DNA from: Phocaeicola plebeius DSM 17135
GTDB taxonomy: Bacteria; Bacteroidota; Bacteroidia; Bacteroidales; Bacteroidaceae
DNA: 64,000 bases
Reading direction: 5' to 3'
Assembly: GCF_000187895.1 (NCBI RefSeq)
Contig: NZ_DS990132.1
Coordinates: 84,377 to 148,376 of the forward strand
Positions within the stretch are counted from its first letter, which is position 1. Every line of letters starts with the position of its first letter. Made by a program: the position numbers and the translations under genes. Below the pieces are notes generated by a model. The model worked only from the letters and a program-made list of their open reading frames with translations. It was not told where the DNA came from and did not search any database. Positions 58,725 to 64,000 of the stretch are shown here, in pieces.

Positions 58725-61421
58725 ATGGGAAGAGTCAGTCTTTGTCTTGTCATAATGTTCTTCATCTGTAGTGCTCAAAAAATTGATGCACAAGTACAGA
58801 ATATCAGAGAGAAACAAGATACCATTTCGGCGACTAAATCATTAGAGCATATCAGGCCCGAGAATATCAAGAAGGGACCATTGAATAATGCTTTGGATGT
58901 ATTGAGTGGTCAGTCTGCCGGTGTGAACGTCACCACTAATGGGACTGACAGGCTCGCTATGCTGAATAGTATCCGTGTGCGTGGTACCACATCCATTATG
59001 GGTGGCAATGACCCGTTAGTAATTATTGACGGAGTGACATCTGACATCGCTACGCTATCTACCATATATCCCGCAGACATCGAGAGTTTCACTATTTTGA
59101 AGAATGCTACCGAAACGGCAATGTACGGTTCCCGTGGTGCTTCAGGTGTAATTGAGATTAAGACCAAGAAAGGAACGGGGCGAGGTTTCGAAATATCATA
59201 TGATGGCAACTACGGATTCGAGTCAATGTATAAACATCTGCAAATGCTCAACGGCCCGGAGTATATAGCTACAGCAGAGGCACTTGGATTAGATTACAAT
59301 AATGGTGGCTACAACACCAATTTTCACGATGTAATTACTCGTACGGGCTTGATACATCAGCATCACTTGGCTTTTAGCGGTGGTTCGGAAAACTCAAACT
59401 ATCGAGCATCGTTCGGTTTTATGGATCATAATACAATTGTCAAAGTTAACGATTACCGAAATTTAGTGGTAAAACTTGATGCTACACAAAAGGCTTTCGA
59501 TGGTCGCTTAGTTGGCGATTTTGGTGTATATGGCTACTCGTCAAAGATACACGACATTTTCGATACACGAATGCTGTTTTACTCGGCAGCTGCACAGAAT
59601 CCTACATATCCAGCAGGAACTGATGTTAATGGCAACTGGGTGAAGAACTCGGCTGCATCACACATCAACCACCCCGGAGCACTCCTCTATGAGAAAAATG
59701 ACTCCGAAGAACGGAATTTCAATACACATTTGGGGCTGAAATTTAATATCCTTGACAATTTGATATTGTCGGCTTTCGGCTCTTATTCATATTCATCTAC
59801 GGGAAATGCTCAATTTTGTCCTACATGGGTGTGGGCGCAAGGCAATGTTTATCGTGGAGAGTTCAAGGGTGAAGACTACTTTACAAATGTGTCCCTCTCA
59901 TATAACAATGCTTGGGGAGACTCACACCTTGATGCTGTTGTTGGCGCAGAATATCTTAAACAGGTAAGGACTGGTTTATGGGTGCAGGCAAAAGGAATAA
60001 CAACAAATGATTTCTCCTATAATAACATCGGAGCAACATCATCGCGTCCTTTCGGTGGTACGAGCAGTAGCTATGAAGACCCGTCACTTGCTTCAATAAT
60101 GGGTAGTGTCACATATAGTTACAAGGATAGATATTCTATTGCGGCAGCACTCCGTGGAGATGGCTCTTCAATGGTAAGCGATAACAATACTTTCGGATTC
60201 TTCCCATCAGTATCACTGGGTTGGGATGTAAAAAAAGAAGGCTTCCTCTCTGATACTGACTTTATAACAATGTTGAAACTAAGAACCGGATATGGTCGGT
60301 CAGGAAATCTTGGAGGTATAACATCCTATACAACACTTAATACCGTAAAGGAGAATGGTATCGTATCCATCAACGGTGCACCTACCGTAACAATGGGAAG
60401 TATACGCAACACGAATCCGGACCTTAAGTGGGAGACTCGTTCAACATTTAATATCGGTTTTGACTTAGGTATATGGGATAATCGGTTGATGCTTACCTCG
60501 GAATTATATTACTCAAAGACAACTGATATGCTCTATGAGTATGATGTTCCCGTTCCGACCTTTGCGTTCGATAAACTGATGGCAAATATCGGCTCGATGT
60601 CTAACCAGGGTGTCGAACTAGGAATCTCGGTAGTTCCCATTCAACGAAAGGATATGGAGATGAATATCAACTTCAATATGTCCTACCAGAAGAATAAGTT
60701 ACTTTCGCTTAGTGGAGAGTATAATGGTATGCATATGACAGCTTCAGATATTACTCCGATTGGCTCGCTTTATGGTGCAGGTCAGAACGGTGGAGACAAT
60801 AATGTAGTATATCAGATTGTAGGTCAGCCATTGGGGGTATTCTATCTACCTCACTGCAAAGGGCTTAAAGAAAATGAACTTGGTGGCTACAGTTACGATA
60901 TTGAAGATTTGAATGATGATGGCGAGATTGATTTTAGCGATGGCGGAGACAGGTATATAGCAGGTCAGGCAACCCCCAAGGTAACTATTGGATCAAACAT
61001 CAGTTTCCGTTACAAGTCCTTTGATATTGCCATGCAGATAAATGGTGCTTTCGGTCATAAGATATTCAATGGCACGGGCTTGGCTTATACCAATATGTCT
61101 ATATTCCCTGACTACAATGTATTGAAGGGTGCTCCTGAAAAAAATATTATTGATCAGAATGTTTCAGACTATTGGTTGGAAAAAGGTGACTATGTAAATA
61201 TTGAACATATTACCATAGGCTACAATATTCCAATGAAATCCAAGGCTGTGAAGTCATTGCGTCTTTCGGCAGGCATTAGCAACCTTGCAACAATCACAGG
61301 CTATAGCGGTCTTACTCCAATGATAAACAGTTATGTAGTAAGCAACACTTTGGGCATTGACGACAAACGCACCTATCCTTTATATCGTACCTATTCGTTA
61401 GGTCTTAGTATTCAATTCTAA
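58725..61421 (+). CDS. SusC/RagA-type TonB-dependent transporter, short form
   Basis: An 898-residue outer-membrane transporter. A signal-like N-terminus (MGRVSLCLVIMFFICSAQ) is followed at once by the plug domain (LNNALDVLSGQSAGVNVTTN, then IRVRGTTSIMGGNDPLVIIDG and SRGASGVIEIKTKKG), so the usual carboxypeptidase-regulatory-like domain of about 90 residues is absent, and I see no clear TonB box. The barrel ends in a typical aromatic C-terminus (LGLSIQF). With SusD it would import an oligosaccharide or other large nutrient. It precedes susD by 12 bases. Confidence 0.93.
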   Translation: MGRVSLCLVIMFFICSAQKIDAQVQNIREKQDTISATKSLEHIRPENIKKGPLNNALDVLSGQSAGVNVTTNGTDRLAMLNSIRVRGTTSIMGGNDPLVIIDGVTSDIATLSTIYPADIESFTILKNATETAMYGSRGASGVIEIKTKKGTGRGFEISYDGNYGFESMYKHLQMLNGPEYIATAEALGLDYNNGGYNTNFHDVITRTGLIHQHHLAFSGGSENSNYRASFGFMDHNTIVKVNDYRNLVVKLDATQKAFDGRLVGDFGVYGYSSKIHDIFDTRMLFYSAAAQNPTYPAGTDVNGNWVKNSAASHINHPGALLYEKNDSEERNFNTHLGLKFNILDNLILSAFGSYSYSSTGNAQFCPTWVWAQGNVYRGEFKGEDYFTNVSLSYNNAWGDSHLDAVVGAEYLKQVRTGLWVQAKGITTNDFSYNNIGATSSRPFGGTSSSYEDPSLASIMGSVTYSYKDRYSIAAALRGDGSSMVSDNNTFGFFPSVSLGWDVKKEGFLSDTDFITMLKLRTGYGRSGNLGGITSYTTLNTVKENGIVSINGAPTVTMGSIRNTNPDLKWETRSTFNIGFDLGIWDNRLMLTSELYYSKTTDMLYEYDVPVPTFAFDKLMANIGSMSNQGVELGISVVPIQRKDMEMNINFNMSYQKNKLLSLSGEYNGMHMTASDITPIGSLYGAGQNGGDNNVVYQIVGQPLGVFYLPHCKGLKENELGGYSYDIEDLNDDGEIDFSDGGDRYIAGQATPKVTIGSNISFRYKSFDIAMQINGAFGHKIFNGTGLAYTNMSIFPDYNVLKGAPEKNIIDQNVSDYWLEKGDYVNIEHITIGYNIPMKSKAVKSLRLSAGISNLATITGYSGLTPMINSYVVSNTLGIDDKRTYPLYRTYSLGLSIQF

Positions 61422-61433
61422 CCGCTTACAGTT

Positions 61434-63050
61434 ATGAAAAGATATATAAACATATTGATGGTTGCTTTGGCAACGATGATGACCTCTTGTCTTACTGAAG
61501 ACCCTAGAGATCAACTTTATGAAGAAGACATTTACAACAATGCCAACAACATATATATTAATGCAGTGGCTGTGCTCTACAATTACATTGGTGGCAGTGC
61601 AGACAGTGAGGGTTTACAGGGGACCTGTCGTGGGATTTATGACTATAACACACTTACTACAGACGAAGCCATGATACCTATTCGTGGTGGCGACTGGTAC
61701 GATGGAGGTTTGTGGACGAATATGTATCAGCATAAGTGGAGTCCTAATGATTTACCACTCTACAATACTTGGAAATACCTCTACAAGGTTGTTGTGTTAT
61801 CGAACAAATCTCTGCATATCATCGATAAGTATAGCCATAACCTATCTGAGGAGCAGAGAGTGGCCTACGAAGCTGAGGTGCGAGCTCTGAGAGCACTTTT
61901 CTACTACTACATTATGGATATGTATGGCAGAGTGCCCATCGTAACATCCTATGAACAACCGCAGGATGAAGTTGTGCAGAGCGAGCGTAGCGAGGTTTTC
62001 CGTTTTATCGTGAATGAGTTGCAGGAGGTTGCCGAGTTGTTGCCAAATGAGCGTAGTAATAAGATGGGTAACTACTATGGTCGTATAACAACACCTGTAG
62101 CTAATTTCCTTTTGGCTAAGTTGGCTCTTAATGCCGAGATATATTGTGATGATAATTGGACTGATGGCGTTCCACGGAACGGTAAAGAGATATTTTTCAC
62201 CGTCGATGGTGAGAAACTCAACGCTTGGCAGACCTGTATCAAATATTGCAATAAACTTGCCGAGGTAGGTTATCGGTTGGAGGACGATTATAGCTATAAT
62301 TTCTCTGTGCATAACGAGAACTCCAACGAAAACATATTCACCATTCCGTTGGATAAGAACCTCTATGCTGCGCAGTTCTGGTATCTCTTCCGATCACGAC
62401 ACTACAACCATGGCGGTGCGTTGGGTGGCTCATCGGAAAATGGTACCAGTGCCAATATCTCAACAGTCTTAGCCAACGGATACGGCACAGATGATGTAGA
62501 TGCTCGCTTTGAAAAGAACTTCTATGCCGGCATCGTAGAGGTTGATGGAAAGCCTGTAATGATGGACAATGGACAGCAGTTGGAGTATTTCCCATTGGAG
62601 CTAAAGTTGAATCTTACGGGAAGCTCCTATGTCAAGACAGCTGGTGCTCGTATGGCAAAATATGAGGTTGATAGGACCTCACATTCCGACGGTAGACAAC
62701 CGGATAACGACATCGTGCTATTCCGCTATGCCGATGCTCTCCTGATGAAGTCCGAGGCAAAGGTACGTAATGGTGAGGATGGCTCGTTGGAGTTGAACGA
62801 AGTCCGAGGTCGTGTTGGTATGCCATATCGAGAAGCTACGCTTGAGAACATATTGAAAGAGCGTTTGTTGGAGTTAGTATGGGAAGGCTGGCGACGACAA
62901 GATATGGTGCGTTTTGGAGTTTATCACAAATCATACGATCAGCGAGTCCAACTGGCTGATGAGAAAAATGGGTATACCACAGTTTTTCCTATTCCACAAA
63001 AAAGTATAGACTTGAACCCAAAATTGAAACAAAATGTTGGATATAAATAA
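61434..63050 (+). CDS. SusD/RagB-type surface lipoprotein
   Basis: A 538-residue SusD family protein with a lipoprotein signal (LATMMTSCLTEDPRDQLYEED, Cys near residue 19). Typical segments are the N-terminal DNLWTNMYQHKW-like helical region (written GGLWTNMYQHKWSPND), EVRALRALFYYYIMDMYGRVPIV (about 150-170), TPVANFLLAKLALNAEIY and the end VPYRxATLENILKERLLELVWEGWRRQDMVRF-like block. It would sit on the cell surface and hand ligand to the SusC pore. It is 9 bases before the Crp-like gene, so all three may be one operon. Confidence 0.93.
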   Translation: MKRYINILMVALATMMTSCLTEDPRDQLYEEDIYNNANNIYINAVAVLYNYIGGSADSEGLQGTCRGIYDYNTLTTDEAMIPIRGGDWYDGGLWTNMYQHKWSPNDLPLYNTWKYLYKVVVLSNKSLHIIDKYSHNLSEEQRVAYEAEVRALRALFYYYIMDMYGRVPIVTSYEQPQDEVVQSERSEVFRFIVNELQEVAELLPNERSNKMGNYYGRITTPVANFLLAKLALNAEIYCDDNWTDGVPRNGKEIFFTVDGEKLNAWQTCIKYCNKLAEVGYRLEDDYSYNFSVHNENSNENIFTIPLDKNLYAAQFWYLFRSRHYNHGGALGGSSENGTSANISTVLANGYGTDDVDARFEKNFYAGIVEVDGKPVMMDNGQQLEYFPLELKLNLTGSSYVKTAGARMAKYEVDRTSHSDGRQPDNDIVLFRYADALLMKSEAKVRNGEDGSLELNEVRGRVGMPYREATLENILKERLLELVWEGWRRQDMVRFGVYHKSYDQRVQLADEKNGYTTVFPIPQKSIDLNPKLKQNVGYK

Positions 63051-63059
63051 CTTTAGCCT

Positions 63060-63662
63060 ATGAGTATTCAATTTGACATTGCAAAACAGATTATAGCTGA
63101 AACATGCCCTAATCGCAAACTTAAGTTGGAGAATATTCGCCTTTTTGCAGATATTATTCAGCCTAAGAAATATCAAAAAGGTGATATAATTCTAAATGAA
63201 GGTGATATCTGTAATTGCCTATTTTATATAGAAAAGGGATTTATTAGACAGCACTACCTAAAGCATGATAAGGATGTGATAGAACATTTAGCATGTGAAA
63301 AAGATGTTGTCTGGTGTATTGACAGCTATTTTAACCGAGAGCCAACACATCTTATGATGGATGCTGTAGAAAACAGTGTTTTATGGGAAATTCCGCGTGA
63401 TATAATGGAAGAACTTTCTGATGCTAATGGTGATATAGCTTATCTATATCGGAGTTTTTTTGAAAATTCCTTAATGTTATCACAATTAAAGGCTGACATT
63501 TTACGTTTCGAATCAGCAAATGACAGATACGCTAGATTACAGCAACATTTTCCTGAAATAACTAGAAGAGCACCTTTGACAATGATTGCTTCATATCTTC
63601 AGATGACATTGGAAACATTAAGCAGAGTACGTGTATCAATAGCTAATGCTGAGAGCAAATAA
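63060..63662 (+). CDS. Crp/Fnr-type transcriptional regulator
   Basis: A 200-residue regulator. The N-terminal cyclic-nucleotide-binding-type beta barrel is clear: YQKGDIILNEGDICNCLFYIEKGFIRQHYLKHDKD, then WCIDSYFNREPTHLMMDAVENS. A dimer helix follows, and an HTH near the end (TMIASYLQMTLETLSRVRVS). No Cys cluster for Fe-S is seen. It is the third gene after susC and susD, with a 9-base gap, unlike the usual sigma/anti-sigma or hybrid two-component partners, and may control the pair. It ends before a strong terminator at 63697. Confidence 0.88.
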   Translation: MSIQFDIAKQIIAETCPNRKLKLENIRLFADIIQPKKYQKGDIILNEGDICNCLFYIEKGFIRQHYLKHDKDVIEHLACEKDVVWCIDSYFNREPTHLMMDAVENSVLWEIPRDIMEELSDANGDIAYLYRSFFENSLMLSQLKADILRFESANDRYARLQQHFPEITRRAPLTMIASYLQMTLETLSRVRVSIANAESK

Positions 63663-63696
63663 AGCAAACTAACTATTAGGACTTAACTAACATCAA

Positions 63697-63729
63697 AAAC
63701 AGGTCAGGATATAGCGTCCTGACCTGTTT
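63697..63729 (+). terminator. Perfect 13-bp terminator hairpin
   Basis: AAACAGGTCAGGA (63697-63709) and TCCTGACCTGTTT (63717-63729) pair exactly with a 7-base loop, followed by CTTTAAT. It ends the susC-susD-crp unit. Confidence 0.85.
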
Positions 63730-63765
63730 CTTTAATAAACTTAAAAGCTATGGATTAATGAGATG

Positions 63766-63921
63766 TTAGTCATCGTCATCATCATCGAATTCATCCTCAT
63801 CGTCGTCATCATCATATTCTATTGCTTCACTTTCTTCAATAATGTTACTAAAAGCTCCTGTTAAATCAAAATGATAGTTCTTTTTATTGTTAGAATATGG
63901 AAAATAAGAAGGAAGAGCCAA
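63766..63921 (-). CDS. Possible acidic-tailed small protein (uncertain)
   Basis: A minus-strand frame with stop at 63766-63768 that ends in a long run of Asp with some Glu and a single Phe (EFDDDDDD at the very end), preceded by GAFSNIIEESEAI. There is no ATG in frame; a TTG at 63919-63921 is the only start candidate. Acidic tails of this type end real Bacteroidales proteins, so this might be the 3' part of a gene whose start was changed. The remaining bases to 64000 hold only a possible 28-codon plus-strand frame (63897-63983). Confidence 0.3.
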   Translation of the reverse strand: MALPSYFPYSNNKKNYHFDLTGAFSNIIEESEAIEYDDDDDEDEFDDDDDD

Positions 63922-64000
63922 CTTTGAACAAGGTAACGTTCGTAAACGGTGTGCAGATTAAAAACAAAAGTGGAAAGCACTGATGTGGGATAATTTTATC

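Noticed and set aside
1..64000. CRISPR arrays and rRNA genes
   Set aside because: No regularly spaced long direct repeats with unique spacers and no rRNA segments were seen. The AGTAACCCTAAA array has no spacers.

Overview
The window is chromosomal DNA from a Bacteroidales gut bacterium, most likely Bacteroides or Phocaeicola. The evidence is a SusC/SusD pair, TAnnTTTG-type -7 promoter boxes, an ilvD-ilvB-ilvN-thioesterase-ilvC operon, GH84, GH20 and GH109 glycosidases, and Bacteroides-type mobilization and integrase genes. It holds stretches of core chromosome separated by mobile DNA. All assignments come from reading the sequence and from recognised motifs; no database search was run.

1-16776: one end of a Mu-like transposable prophage. 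Head genes run rightward (small and large terminase, gp36-like, portal, MuF, gpG-like, gp37-like). They converge on a leftward early operon (MuA-type transposase, MuB-type ATPase, a second ATPase, a gp16/GemA-like protein, DUF3164, DUF4406 and small unknowns). An S24-type repressor faces away from the early operon. The MuF head protein carries a C-terminal papain-like toxin domain, and a small candidate immunity gene lies tail-to-tail with it on the opposite strand. The right 1 kb holds paired repeats like transposase or repressor sites. The prophage sits inside an RND efflux permease gene, whose 3' part resumes at about 16780.

16780-22787: a GC-rich efflux operon: broken RND permease, TolC-like outer-membrane factor, second intact RND permease. 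22969-24678: a GH109-type secreted protein on the minus strand.

25023-31259: the branched-chain amino acid operon. A short leader peptide rich in Leu, Val and Ile and a terminator/antiterminator pair, a classical attenuator, precede ilvD, ilvB, ilvN, an acyl-ACP thioesterase and ilvC. 31320-40311: a secreted amidase-like/golvesin protein, a nitroreductase, an SH3b protein, and divergent GH84 and GH20 hexosaminidases. tRNA-Ser(UGA) follows at 40541-40625.

About 41044-53460: a mobilizable integrated element. Its tyrosine integrase is split by a complete group II intron (42203-44697) inserted two bases after the codon following the catalytic Tyr. Behind it lie KilA-N, a sigma-like factor, two excisionase-like HTH genes, DUF3876, DUF3408, a candidate oriT, a MobC-like protein, a relaxase, a coiled-coil membrane protein and a second integrase that has lost its 3' third.

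53570-57556: an AraC regulator divergent from a lactonase and a carboxymuconolactone decarboxylase/alpha-beta hydrolase fusion. 57557-58724 is non-coding and contains a 170-nt nested hairpin. 58725-63662: a short SusC, a SusD and a Crp/Fnr-type regulator, probably one operon. The last 300 bases hold a terminator and a possible acidic-tailed reading frame.
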